Shown here: positions 1 through 10,822 of the stretch, in pieces | Position numbering within the stretch: the stretch's first letter is position 1 | Layout: every line of letters starts with the position of its first letter | Source of the DNA: Emmonsiellopsis sp. PD_33 | Lineage: Eukaryota; Ascomycota; Eurotiomycetes; Onygenales; Ajellomycetaceae | Length of the DNA stretch: 64,000 bases | Reading direction: 5' to 3' | NCBI GenBank assembly: GCA_032988165.1 | Contig: JANTQF010000023.1 | Span: forward strand, 62,001-126,000 | The notes under the pieces: model-generated | Database searches by the model: none | Seen by the model: the letters and a program-made list of their open reading frames with translations, nothing else | Told to the model about the DNA's origin: nothing | Program-made: the position numbers and the translations under genes

Positions 1-2457
1 AATCGTACCTGACGTACCTGGATCATACAGACGAGGCCAGTTCGATCCTGGAGAGCTCACGCAGCACAAGGCGCTCGGGGCGCAGAAAATGGAGCAAGGG
101 GATGTGGCCGGTTCCAAGCATATTTACAAGCAACACCCAGGACAGGTTGAAGTCAAGGGAAAGACATGGTCCACCTCCGTATTTTATATCAGCCCAGCTC
201 CTCTCTCAACGGGAAGTGGGAACAGAAAAAGAAAAGCCAAAGGGTCACTTCTCAGCCCTCAGCCCTCATCCCCCCTTCTCCCACGTCCTGTCACACCTTG
301 ACTCTGAACCAAGCAGATCTAACTATGATCTGTGTAATCTGTGCAGAGAATGGGTCAGTCAGTCAGTTCAGAGCCAGCAGTCAGTCACAAGGCTGTTTGT
401 TTTAGAATTCTTGCTCAACACTCATCCCGGCTCCGACTGGTAGGATCTCTCTCCCTATCATTCTATTTCCAGTTCCGTTTCCCTTTCTTTCTTTTCCCTC
501 CGTGCCACGGGCGGCTAAGGTTTGACACCTGCCCAGTGCCTACACGCTGGCCGTCTTGCTTTTTCGATCGTCTGTTGAGCCAACTTCCCTGCCACAGCGC
601 CCTGACACGACCTCGAAAAAAACCGGATCCCCGCGTCAAGCACGTACTATGAATCAAGGTGAAGGGAGGCAAAAGTGACCAAGGACAGAAATCGACTGGT
701 CTGGCCAGTTTATTACAAGCCGATTTCTGTATTCTGGAAACTCGAGAGCGGCGACAGGCAAGCAGGTATGTATGTATGTACATACATAGTAACTTGAACT
801 ACAGACCTGCAGAGTTACAAAGGTTTGGTAAAAGGATGACCGGGCTAGCAGACAGCGCACGGGCAAGGGCTTGACAGGGGGAACATCACACCTGATTGTC
901 TCCAGCTATCATCCTTGGTGGCTCCCTGGACATTCACAATTATCAACGGCATCGTATACCGTCATTATGCATTCCCCATGCCCTGCCCTGCCCTAAACTC
1001 GGCCCCTTGCAGTAAGTAGTAGTATCCCAACTGCCGAAGCCAAGTTGTTAACTCTGGGTCTAAGGAAAGTTAACCTCCTGTCCCAATGGATAAATAAAAA
1101 CCCAGTCATGCATATGCTTTCCATTTCCCCTTCAAGCTTCCCTTCCCCTTACCCGTAGGCTAACCGTGCGCAGGTACCCTAGAAACATCACAAAACCTAG
1201 AGATCTATCCACGGAACGAAGTTAAACCCTTATTAAGTGCGACCATATAACAAATGAGGTTTGCTCTAATATGCCAATTCATCATGTTTCTAGCTCCAAC
1301 TCTATGTTATACCCCTCCCCTGCTGCCTCACCGGACCTTCGAAACGGGACTACCTAGGTATTGACATGCACGGACGATCATTCCATCAATCGTGCGTCCA
1401 GTGGTAACTAATTCAGGATAGTTTTAAAACCACCAATGATCCAAGGGCTTTTTCCGGAAAAAGGTTCTGCATAGAAGGAAGAGGCGAATAATATTTGTAA
1501 CCCCCCGCCAGAGAACCTGGCGGGAAATCCCCCGCCCCCGCCCCCCTCCCCCTCCCCTTCCCTTGCGGGGCGAAATATCAAGATGTAAGCGTCAATCATC
1601 TACCGATCGATGATGTAACTGGGTGACACCACACTGTTTTACTTTGGCACGCCCTCCCTTTCTTAACTTACAAGTTAACCACTCTTCTCTCCCCGCGTCG
1701 CCACCGAAGAAACTCAGGGCGTGTAGAACCTGAAACTGAAAATCATGGTTGTTTGATGCTTGACCTAGGTAAGTTAAGTACTTGTGATAATCAGTTGCCT
1801 AACTTACCTATCTAATTGAGCGAAAGCAGGATTCGGGGATATAGATACTACTGAACATGATAGAAGTGTAATATGTATAACCCTAATTAGAAATCTGCAT
1901 TTCTGCTTTATTATGCCATGGGCAGGTGCTTGGACATAACCACATGGCTGGTCCGGCATCCTACCAACGCCGCCGGTTTCTGAGCCAGATGTTTTAGTTC
2001 CTAGTATATCCAGTGGTTAATATTGATAATTTTTCCATGTAGGTAGAATGACTAGTAACTTGGTCGACCTCATGTGCACTCCATCAAAAATCTAATCTGG
2101 TGTAGGCTAGATTATTGTCTTTCCACTATCTGCTTGTTAATGGTAGGAGAGGGGGATAGTATATTTTATGGGAATTAAAAGTGCATAGCAAGTGTAGCGA
2201 GCCCGATCCTGCTTGTGAAAGAGTCGCCAGGCATAAATAAATACTGCTTATTGGCACCGCATGCGAGCGGGTAGTCGGATGCGGACCGTGCGGTGTATCC
2301 TGCACCTCATCACTTCATCAGGTAGTCACTGCTATTTCGTCGAGTGTAAGAACTGCGCATCACATTTTCCCCACGAAACGAAGAAGTTCACCCACCCAGA
2401 TTTATTTGCCATTCGTGATATTCGTTGGCACATATCTCCCGTTGCCCTAAATAACAC
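1..2457. other. Gene-free stretch, left end
   Basis: I see no convincing coding region here. The open frames are short, overlap on both strands and show no domain-like composition. It holds a short TATG microsatellite near 767-785, a small hairpin and C-rich run at 1504-1561, and several GTTAAC words (near 1046, 1068 and 1672). It may be upstream control DNA or the untranslated tail of a gene beyond the window. Confidence 0.5.
1504..1561 (-). promoter_or_regulatory. Hairpin plus G-quadruplex-capable run
   Basis: An 8-bp perfect inverted repeat (CCCGCCAG, 5-nt loop, CTGGCGGG; 1504-1524) is followed at once by a C-tract run. On the minus strand that run gives at least five tracts of four to six Gs separated by one base, enough for a G-quadruplex. 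The structure is read from the sequence; a regulatory role is inference. Confidence 0.35.
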
Positions 2458-3381
2458 ATGGAGCCGGATCCATCCTCACCGGAAACCTCCCAAATAGCTT
2501 CTGCCCCTCCCATTGCGGCTGGCTTTGATGAACCAGCAGATGCAATACTGTCGTTCGTAGGGGAACCCGGTGACGTCCCACCGAGCGGGGACCATGGGAT
2601 ACTCGAGGTACTAGAGATTACAAAAGTACTTGAGAAAGCAGGTGTCTGTTGCTGTCTGGTGGGGGTCTGCGCCTTGAGGTATTTTGGTGCGATGAGGGTC
2701 CGCAATGTAAGTGGAAACTGTTCTCTAACATAGGACTGGCACCTCGCTAACGTCTTCATGTTGGTCAAGGACTGGGAAATTTGCGTGCCAACTGATCTTC
2801 TAGAGACAGCGGCACAGGTTTTCAACTCAGGACCTCACAATCAAACGTATAAGCCGTGCCGACCCGAGAGGCCGCATTTTGCTTCCCTCCTCCACACATT
2901 CCCGCGGTTCAAAATACGCGGCGTTGATCTATACTTCGTCCTAATCCCGGACCATGACGCTTACATTAACTGCATTCCCTCTAACATCGAAAGAAGCCAA
3001 ACCGGTCTGCCCTATCCCAAACTCCCCTTGTTTGCCCAAAGTCTGCTCGAGACGGATGACGAGGTCGGACTGACTGATTTGGTCGATGGCCTGGATTTGT
3101 CGGAGGAATGGGGCAGGGAGAATCTTGAGCTTAATGGGATAATTGATAATGCCTGGGCGGTTGAGAAGAATGAGAAGATCAGGGCATCCGTTCCATTGAC
3201 TGATTTTTCCTGCCTCCTTGAGCATTACATACGTCCTGCAAGTAAAGAAGAGGTATGGAAAGAGACTGTGAGCAAAAAGGAGCATAGAATTGGGCCTGAG
3301 CTCCCAAAGGAGTACTTTAATACAAGATTTCATAGCCGGGACCTTGGGGACCCACGTTTACTAGATAGGGGCTACGTCTAA
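2458..3381 (+). CDS. Uncharacterised fungal protein, two exons
   Basis: Join 2458-2706 and 2770-3381, 287 aa. The 63-bp intron has GTAAGT at 2707, a GCTAAC branch site near 2747 and a phase-0 join giving the motif VRNDWEICVP. The N-terminal 50 residues are acidic and Pro/Ser-rich; the rest is a compact domain with a CxxVGVCALRYFG segment. That segment recalls a nucleotidyltransferase-like fold found in many lineage-expanded fungal proteins of unknown role. The later block GLPYPKLPLFAQSLL and the C-terminal DPRLLDRG look like family signatures. No catalytic residues can be assigned with confidence. Gene structure is well supported; function is unknown. Confidence 0.75.
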
Positions 3382-4540
3382 GTGGGAGTTGCCGTTGGCG
3401 TCCACAGCGCCTGAATGAAGAATGCAACAAATGTTGGACAGGTGGACAGAGGGAATATGATGTGAAAGGAACTCACCAAATAGCCTACGCAGATAAGCTT
3501 TCCGGGGTAGCTTCGTAAAGAGTCATGATGTGATATAATTTTTCATTTTTGAATAAATTATAATTAACAGAAGTGAGGAAGACAGGTACCCTATTACCCA
3601 GGTGCAAGATCACGAAGATAAAGAAAACTAGTTAACTATCACCCATCACCAATCCAGAACATGACATGGATAGGCATTGCATTGACCTCTCCCCTCCCCC
3701 ACTCCCTTTCTCTACCCAGCTCCCAGGTTTGGGAGGAGGGCTAGATCATATCTCCTCAGCACATAACACAGGTCAAGCCATGCATGGCATCACTACGCTG
3801 TTACTTACCGACCAAGATACGGCATTGTCGTACCCCACCTTGTAAATGTACTTCAGTGTACATGCAGGGCACAAATACAGTTCCGTCTGCTGGCAAGCTA
3901 GGCCCAAACCAGAGAGAACGCGGGGTAACCTTGGAAGTGCTGGGTAGGATACATGGCGATTCCATGGATCGACCCCGTAGTAAGGAATTCATGATGTATG
4001 TATGTACCTGCATATGGAAAGGCTTAACTTTTAAATGGAAGTTAGAGCGAAGTTTGGAGGGCCTCTTTTTTCCGTTAATAGAAGAGACATTTTTATGGCA
4101 AATAGGTAAATAGGTAAATAGGTAAATGGGTGGATATAAATATGGTGTAGATGGTCATGGTAGGACAGGGGAGATATCATGGTTGTAATGTTATTTGTTT
4201 TCAATATATCATTAATATAGTTGGTGTAAATAGGTAGGTTGGTTGCTTCGATGAGTCGGACTTTCGGCTGTGCTGTTCGTAAAATACGTCGATAAAAGGA
4301 AACGAATTGACCGCAGGAGGATAGGTATATAAGCATAGGCAGGAAAGGAAAGGAAAACAAACCCACACATGTCAAATATCCAACCAGTGCCTAGAGTAGA
4401 GAACAATTATTCTTTTTAACAAAAATAATAACCCCCCCCTCCCAAAACACACAGAGACACATAGATATATTGGACACCAAAAACAGCCCGCGCTAATGCC
4501 ACTCATTCGTTCGTCCATTCATTCCAGTCCCATTTTCTCC
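3382..4540. other. Intergenic, with 8-bp tandem repeat
   Basis: No gene seen. An AATAGGTA-type unit of 8 bp is repeated about three times near 4101-4128, and the palindrome AGTTAACT occurs at 3630-3637. Short frames on both strands look like chance. The right part is the 3' flank of the minus-strand COG5 gene. Confidence 0.45.
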
Positions 4541-6019
4541 TCATCTTCCCAAGACGCCGACAACTGCACTCACCATCACAGCTGCTTCCCTCTCCCAGTT
4601 GCCCACCACCATCGGCGAGCCGCTCGCGTCTGACATTCTACTGAGACTACTACTGGGCAACTGTGAACCCCGCAGAACGCATTCCCTCAACGCCTCACGG
4701 AGCCTCTCACGATTGGATCTCAGCGTCCGCGCGGAAACACCCCCACGATTGATGATATCCTGAGTCCGTGTGGTGAGGGATGAGGCTAGTGAGCGCCAGA
4801 AGTAGGAAGGGAGAGAGGATGTGTCGAGAGATTGGAGTAGAGGTTGGAGAAGGTTGGTTTTGGTTTTGACAGACGGATACGAGATGGACTCAGGGGTAAT
4901 TTCCGAGTCAATGGGGATGGTTGGAGATGTGTAAGAAAGGAAAGGGTGGACGGGGGGCTTGGTGTTTTCGAGAAGGGCTTCTAAAGCTGCGATATTTTGA
5001 CATTTGGCAGATGTTTCTTGGAGAGCTCGATCGAGGGTCGGGAGCATCGACAGTGCCCGCGACAGTGAAGCTAGTGATGATGTCAGAGATGTATGGATAT
5101 AGCCTTTCAAAGTGGCGATCAACAATTCTGGCTGGAATTCAGAGGCCATTGTTGTCTTCGGAGTTGGGGATAGGAGATATAATGCGGTAATGGCGGATAT
5201 AATTCGGGCCTTCGCATCTTCAACCTGCGCATACGTAGACGCCCCAGAAGATTGAAGCTGAGAGCCCGAACCGCCAGCACCAGACCCTACACTTGTGCCC
5301 ATCGATAAAGAGGACATCGAGAATTTATTGATAATCTGTACCGCCCTCGTCTTGACCGTGTTCTCAGCAGGTGTGACGAGGTCACTCCTCAGTGTCCTGA
5401 TAACCTTGACCCGATCAAGCCCATAGCCCTCTTCTCCGTCGTCAGTCGTGAGAAACATCCGCCTGAGCATCAGCAGCGTGTTAGACGCCCGTACCAATGC
5501 TCTGTGGTCCTCTACCACAGGCGGACTCCCACCAACTGCGGCCCCGGCGCCCGACGGACGGCCATTAAGTTCCTGCATCTGGCCCTCCAGCTGCCGACCC
5601 AGCACCAAGCAGCGCCCCACAGCCCTCGCCAATCTCACAGTTGCCCATGATCTTTCCGCAGCACCTCTAATCTCCTCCGCGCTTTCCCACCGCTTCAAAA
5701 CATCCTTCTCCAACCTCTTATATCCCTCCGTCAAAGCAGAAACCTGGCCCTCAACAGCCTCCAGAACCCGCTGGCCAGCATCAGTCTGGTCGCGCGTATG
5801 AGTGAGCAGAGGAAGGGCAGATTTCGTTGTCAATGTATGGATATGGGAGTCTATCTCCTGAATATCGAAGAGGACACGAGATAGTGGAGTGGATAGATCA
5901 AGTGGGGTATCGGATGGATTGTTGGTGCTCGTGACAAGGGTGTTGGCGAAAGAGGAGGGGGAGAAGGAGGGGTCGAGGAAGACTTCGTAGTCAATGTACG
6001 AGGGTTCAGAATCGGCCAT
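4541..6019 (-). CDS. COG5: Conserved oligomeric Golgi complex subunit 5
   Basis: Single exon, 492 aa from the ATG at 6019. An in-frame upstream ATG at 6070 would add 17 unrelated residues; the chosen start gives the family-typical MADSEPSYIDYEVFL. The N-terminal motif block YIDYEVFL, FANTLV, NNPSDTPLDLSTPLSRVLFD is characteristic of fungal Cog5. It is followed by a helical region (about 45-150), a low-complexity Gly/Ser stretch (about 245-265) and a helical C-terminal half. COG is a peripheral Golgi tether for retrograde vesicles; Cog5 belongs to lobe B with Cog6-8. A CACGTG box lies about 455 bp upstream (6473-6478). Confidence 0.9.
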   Translation of the reverse strand: MADSEPSYIDYEVFLDPSFSPSSFANTLVTSTNNPSDTPLDLSTPLSRVLFDIQEIDSHIHTLTTKSALPLLTHTRDQTDAGQRVLEAVEGQVSALTEGYKRLEKDVLKRWESAEEIRGAAERSWATVRLARAVGRCLVLGRQLEGQMQELNGRPSGAGAAVGGSPPVVEDHRALVRASNTLLMLRRMFLTTDDGEEGYGLDRVKVIRTLRSDLVTPAENTVKTRAVQIINKFSMSSLSMGTSVGSGAGGSGSQLQSSGASTYAQVEDAKARIISAITALYLLSPTPKTTMASEFQPELLIATLKGYIHTSLTSSLASLSRALSMLPTLDRALQETSAKCQNIAALEALLENTKPPVHPFLSYTSPTIPIDSEITPESISYPSVKTKTNLLQPLLQSLDTSSLPSYFWRSLASSLTTRTQDIINRGGVSARTLRSNRERLREALRECVLRGSQLPSSSLSRMSDASGSPMVVGNWEREAAVMVSAVVGVLGR

Positions 6020-6905
6020 CTTGAACGGAGTCGATGTATAGATACTTGTGCTTGTCCCTTCTTCAAGCAATTAGGAAAGTTTGCCTCTGGCAACGGCCTC
6101 GTTTCGAAGCCCGACTAATTGAATCCAAGCCCTTTGCCCAATTCCACAGCTCCTGGGAATTTCAAGTAGGGAAACTAATAGGAAATGAAACAGTATACCT
6201 TTGTATATTCAATACGGTGGTATCAAGAAGAAACGGCGAGACTTCAGAGCAGGGTGAGCTTCGCACATGCGACGGGCGGAATAACCATGGAAGTCATGCC
6301 GAGCAAGGCGCGTTGACAGAGAAGTAGTAACCAGAAGAGAAACAAGAAGATATATGTCCTATATAGGGAGTGCTTGTTAGGAAGAGTCCCTGGCAGTCAG
6401 GATGGGGGGTTGATGAGGACGATGTCGAGGGATGGAGGTCGTCATTTGATGAAGCTTGGGGCAAATGCGAGTCACGTGCTGCCTTCGACGTCATCTCCCA
6501 AACTGTAACTCAACCACAACCGAATATAACTTGAAAGTACAAGCAGGGATAGGAGAAATAGGAGAAATAGGGGTTCGATCTGAGACCAACCCTTCCGCCA
6601 GGCCGTGTCTGCATACAGCTCTGCTTTAACTATCTCCCTTGTCGAAGTATCGATCAGCCAGGGATATGACAAATCTCCCGCCAGGCTCTGCTAGTGTCGG
6701 GCGTGCAAACCTTGAAATGCCGCTGTGCTGTACTTAGGACCATTTAAGGGGTCGAACGGCTGGTTATTTAGCCTGCGCTTGAACCGTTCAAACCAGGCTC
6801 CCATATTTTCCCCTTGTTTCCTGCTTTGTTTCTGCGTCTCTTCGATCTTTGGTTTGTTGCGTTGCCTTTGTCTTTGCATTTTCGTCCACGTACAGGTGCT
6901 CGGCA
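6020..6905. other. Divergent intergenic region COG5 / acyltransferase
   Basis: This 886-bp stretch separates two divergently transcribed genes. It contains a TCACGTG box and no supported open reading frame; the frames at 6294-6672 and 6691-7124 are short and lack family features. Confidence 0.5.
6473..6478. promoter_or_regulatory. CACGTG box upstream of COG5
   Basis: Palindromic CACGTG in the context GTCACGTGCT, between COG5 and the acyltransferase gene. bHLH factors (Cbf1 type) bind this hexamer in fungi. It recurs in three other intergenic regions of this window. Function is inferred from the motif alone. Confidence 0.35.
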
Positions 6906-8391
6906 ATGGAACTCACAAAGTTGCGTCCAGTGGGTAAGAAAACCGCGCAGCATTTCAGAATTACTTGCAAACGGATTATTACATCAGGGCTAATGGTCAC
7001 AAGGTCGATTGGAGCGCTGTTCAACGGCCCGCCACAGCCTGGGGTTCTACAAAAACGTTGCGGTAACAGCAACATATACTCTGCCATCGACCTCTGCTTA
7101 TCCTATCGAAACGTACATCTATGAGGCATGCAAAACACTCATAGCTCAGCACCCCATTCTATCCGCCATTCCGTTGGCTGAAGAGACAAACGATCCTTAT
7201 TTTGTGCGCCTGCCAGAAATACACCTGGGGAAATGTATATTATTCAAAGAGCGGCAAAATAGCTCTCCAGCCTCTAATGTCTCCGGTCCAGAACGGGATT
7301 TGGAGTTGGATGAGTTGCTGAACCTTCAGCACAACACAGGATATTCTTCGCCTTCTCCCTTCTGGAGACTCTGTATTCTAACCGATCCTGTTAACCCGCG
7401 TACTTTCACCGCCGCCTTTGTATTCCATCACGCTATTGGAGATGGAGGATCTGGGAAAGCTTTCCACACTACGTTCCTCCAAGCTCTCTCTCGCGCTATA
7501 TCGTCACCTCCACCCTCCGATGAAGTCGACACCGTTGTGGCATCTCCACAAGATCCACTCCTCCCAACCTACGAGGATCTTCTACCAATGACGGTTACCG
7601 TACCGTTTCTCATTTCCACCTTGTTCAAACATTACGTATGGAACTCGCGGGATCCCAGTCTATGGACTGGTGCAAAGGTTACCGCGCCACTTACCGCCCG
7701 TCTCCATCATATCGCTTTCTCAAAAGAGACGACAACGTCGTTGAAGAACCTTTGTCGTAAAAACGAAACCACAATAACTGCCGCCTTGCAGACCACTGTT
7801 GCAGGTGCATTATTCACCAGGCTGGAGAAGAACTATTCAAGCCTGGAATGTGCTGGTGTTATTTCAAGTCGACGCTGGCTTAGAGACGCCATCAACGACG
7901 ACTCGATGGGCGTTTGGCTGCAGGATTTCCACGAGCATTACAGCCGAGAGAAATTCTTTGACCCAGATGGGAACTTGAAGATTCCCTGGGATGAAGCGAG
8001 AAGGTCGAGAAAAACTATCGAAGCGGCATTGAAACTCGAGGGCAAAAATGCGTTGCCGAATATGTTGAAATACGTTAATAATTACCACAATGATCTGTAC
8101 CTGTCAACGCTGGGCAAAGATCGGCAGCAGAGTTTCGAGGTATCCAACGTGGGTATCGTCAAGGCCAACGACGCAGATTCAAACGCGGAAGTCCAGGCCC
8201 CACAGATAGGCAGAATGCTCTTTTCGCAGAGCGCGAGCGTTGCTGGGCCTGCTATTTCGGTGTCTGTTATCACGGGTGGAGATGGATGCCTCACCCTCGC
8301 CTTCTCTTGGCAGGAGGGAATCGTGGAGGCAGCCTTAATGGATCACGTCATTGAAACAATTGGAAAGGTAATAGGTGATTTACAGGAATGA
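6906..8391 (+). CDS. AATase-family acyltransferase
   Basis: Join 6906-6933 and 7004-8391, 471 aa. The first exon encodes only nine complete residues (MELTKLRPV) plus one base; the 70-bp intron has GTAAGA, a GCTAATG branch site and an AAG acceptor, giving RPVGRLERCSTARHSLGFYKNV. The acyltransferase active-site motif HHxxxDG is present as HHAIGDG at about residues 151-157. The overall layout matches the alcohol acetyltransferase / condensation-like family (PF07247 type), cytosolic or lipid-droplet acyl-CoA transferases of about 450-500 aa. The acceptor alcohol cannot be predicted. It is tail-to-tail with the downstream MFS transporter, 285 bp apart, so an export partnership is possible but unproven. 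Confidence 0.85.
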
Positions 8392-8676
8392 GTTATTTAC
8401 AGGAATACTGACTGATTAAATACTCCTTTTTTGCTTTTTTTCAGTTGTTGGTTGACTTTCTATCAGCTCTAGAGCTGCATCCACTTCTTCCTGTCGCTCT
8501 AACGTCTTATTTTCAATGGATTTTCAGCGTTCGGTGTTGATACCCCTACTATCTCAAGCATCATCATCATCATATTAGAAACTGCAAGGGTTACAAGATG
8601 GTGTATGCTAACCCCCTTTGCCATAATGGATATTCACACCCATCTATAGATACAAGGGGTGGTAATAGATCAAGCT

Positions 8677-10242
8677 CTAAGAAGAATAAGAGGAGAGGAT
8701 ACCCCTATTCCTCCTCCATTTACACCCCCAACGCCGAAGCAACCATACAGCAAGCAACCCACCACCACCGTGAACCAACCCAATGAGCGAAAAGAACCAT
8801 GATCGCCGAATTGCTTCTGACAATGGCTGAAGAACAGCAACCGCAGCAGCAGATAGCGCACACCTAGTGATATTATTAGCAGCAGCCGCTGCACCGGGTT
8901 TCTCGGGGAATATATCAACAAGAAGCGCGCTGAACATTTGAAGCACAATTGTGCATTTCGCACCGATGATGAACTGCAGGATCAATGGAATGCTCATATG
9001 AGCATGGTACTCGATTGCCCAGCCATATCCGATCAATGCTGCGGTGCAAAGGCATAGGATCGTCATGGACCCCCGGGATCGGGCTTTTTCAAAGGGGAAT
9101 GATTGATGAGGACTATCCGCTCTACCTTCACCAATCTGATCAATATTATTGCCAATTGGTAGGCGCGCCTCTTCTTCCATGGCGCGCTTGTAATTCCAAT
9201 CCAGGAGGCGTCCGGAGATAAGACCCCCGAAAATGACGCCCGCTCCTCCCGGAACAAAGCAAAGTCCTACAATTAGGTCGTTGAGTGCATAATCTCGTCC
9301 GTATATTAGGGGAATTGAGGTCTGTATGCAATACCATACAGCATATGCGGATGCTGCCAGCCATAATATCAGAAAAGTGTCCCAATAAAAGATGATCCGC
9401 AGGGACACGAATGGATTGGGTAGAGTCCACGTTCCCTTCCCAGTCTTATCAGTACCATTATTGCCATCATCTTGGCTTGACGATGGACCATTCGACAGCT
9501 GAACATCTGGAGATACCCGCTCTGTCACTCTCGCCTTATTGCTTGACAATAATACACCCCACCACGTCTTCCAAATCGTCTGCGGGGGCACGCTTCCATT
9601 ACCAACCACCGACCTCGCCGTTTCAGGCAATGTCCATCCTATCAGCAGAAGGGACAGCACTCCAAAAATAAGCAAAGCCCAGAAGCACCACTGCGCATCA
9701 CCAGAGGCCAAAATCGCCCCGCCCCCAATGACCGGCCCGACGCACGGGCCCAGATTCGTCGACGCAAGCATCGGGCCCAAAATCCTGCCCCGCTCAGCAT
9801 GCGACGAGACATCCGCCACAACACCATAGGCAAGCGACATGACCGCTGAACCGCCTATGCTCTGAAGACCTCTCAGGAGAAGCAGCGCAACATAACTGCT
9901 CCTATTCAGCGCTAGTCCGAGGCTTGCTACTGTGTAGACAAAGAATGTGACGAGGAATACGGGGCGACGGCCGAAGGTGTCTGAGATTGGGGCCCAGAAT
10001 GCGGGCGAGATGGCTTGGAAGATTACATAGAGGGTGATGGAGAGGTTGATGGCTTGGATGGAAACGGCATACTGCGCGCTTAGGAGGTCGATGAGGGGGA
10101 AGTATATAGTTGCTGTTAGGGAGGAGGCTAGGGTTAGGAACCCGAGCAGGTATGTTAGGTAGCGGCGCTCGTTGAGGGTGAAGATTGTATACGGTCGGGG
10201 TGTCGTTTCTTGGGGATCTGGTGGTTTTTCGTCCGTAGACAT
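8677..10242 (-). CDS. MFS drug:H+ antiporter, DHA1 type
   Basis: Single exon, 521 aa. A short cytosolic N-terminus precedes about 12 hydrophobic segments. MFS motif A is seen as APISDTFGRRP after TM2 and the antiporter motif C as GPCVGPVIGG in TM5. The central cytosolic loop (about 220-275) is polar. The C-terminus ends in a basic tail (LLRRWGCKWRRNRG). These features fit plasma-membrane DHA1 multidrug or quinidine-resistance-like proton antiporters; the substrate is unknown. It is transcribed toward the acyltransferase gene. The frames on the opposite strand (8985-9829) are antisense shadows. Confidence 0.9.
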   Translation of the reverse strand: MSTDEKPPDPQETTPRPYTIFTLNERRYLTYLLGFLTLASSLTATIYFPLIDLLSAQYAVSIQAINLSITLYVIFQAISPAFWAPISDTFGRRPVFLVTFFVYTVASLGLALNRSSYVALLLLRGLQSIGGSAVMSLAYGVVADVSSHAERGRILGPMLASTNLGPCVGPVIGGGAILASGDAQWCFWALLIFGVLSLLLIGWTLPETARSVVGNGSVPPQTIWKTWWGVLLSSNKARVTERVSPDVQLSNGPSSSQDDGNNGTDKTGKGTWTLPNPFVSLRIIFYWDTFLILWLAASAYAVWYCIQTSIPLIYGRDYALNDLIVGLCFVPGGAGVIFGGLISGRLLDWNYKRAMEEEARLPIGNNIDQIGEGRADSPHQSFPFEKARSRGSMTILCLCTAALIGYGWAIEYHAHMSIPLILQFIIGAKCTIVLQMFSALLVDIFPEKPGAAAAANNITRCALSAAAVAVLQPLSEAIRRSWFFSLIGLVHGGGGLLAVWLLRRWGCKWRRNRGILSSYSS

Positions 10243-10822
10243 GGTCGAATGAGACCGGTGGTTGTGATATATTTCCGTTTTACTGGTAGATGAAATTGGA
10301 GCAGTCCGAGGACGGCTTTGAGAAGTGTTGTTGTTAGAGGCAAATAGTCAAATTGGTATAAAATTCAACCTTGTGGTTTGAGGCAGTATACAAGGCTTGG
10401 GAACTGAGGTAGATAGATGTCGATGAAGCTTTCATAAACCCCCTCCTTTCAGTAGCCGAGTCTCGCAAGGATGTATGGCATACTAAACCCAAAACGAAAC
10501 CACGGCGTGCTTGTTAACAGCAGCAGCAGCAAATAGCAGCTGTGCAAACCACTTCACCACCGGATATATGGTGTCTTAAAAGAGGTTAAATAACTGACCA
10601 GGCATGCACCGTGCGCAGATTAGCGTGTGGGATCAGAAAAGGAGGAGCCTATCATAGAGGTCTCTTGAGGTTAACCAAGGAGCCTTGGGAAAGAAGCAAA
10701 GTTAACAAGCTCACATTTTCCAGTTTGATGAAACTGGATGTTTAAATAAAGTCTAACACGAATATTAGCTAACAAAGAAGAAAATATATACATCAATAAT
10801 AACCGTAAGGGCATGAATTTTA
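10243..10822. other. Gap between MFS gene and secreted-protein gene
   Basis: 580 bp between the MFS start and the 3' end of the secreted-protein gene, both on the minus strand. It should hold the MFS promoter. A short CAG/GCAG run lies near 10,519-10,540. No open frame is worth calling. Confidence 0.4.

Noticed and set aside
36..52. tRNA T-arm-like CCAGTTCGATCCTGG
   Set aside because: The arm pairs, but no anticodon arm or acceptor stem of a tRNA can be drawn around it in the available bases.
6020..6070. Longer N-terminus for COG5 from the ATG at 6070
   Set aside because: The 17 added residues are Ser/Thr-rich and unlike the family, whose proteins begin just before YIDY.
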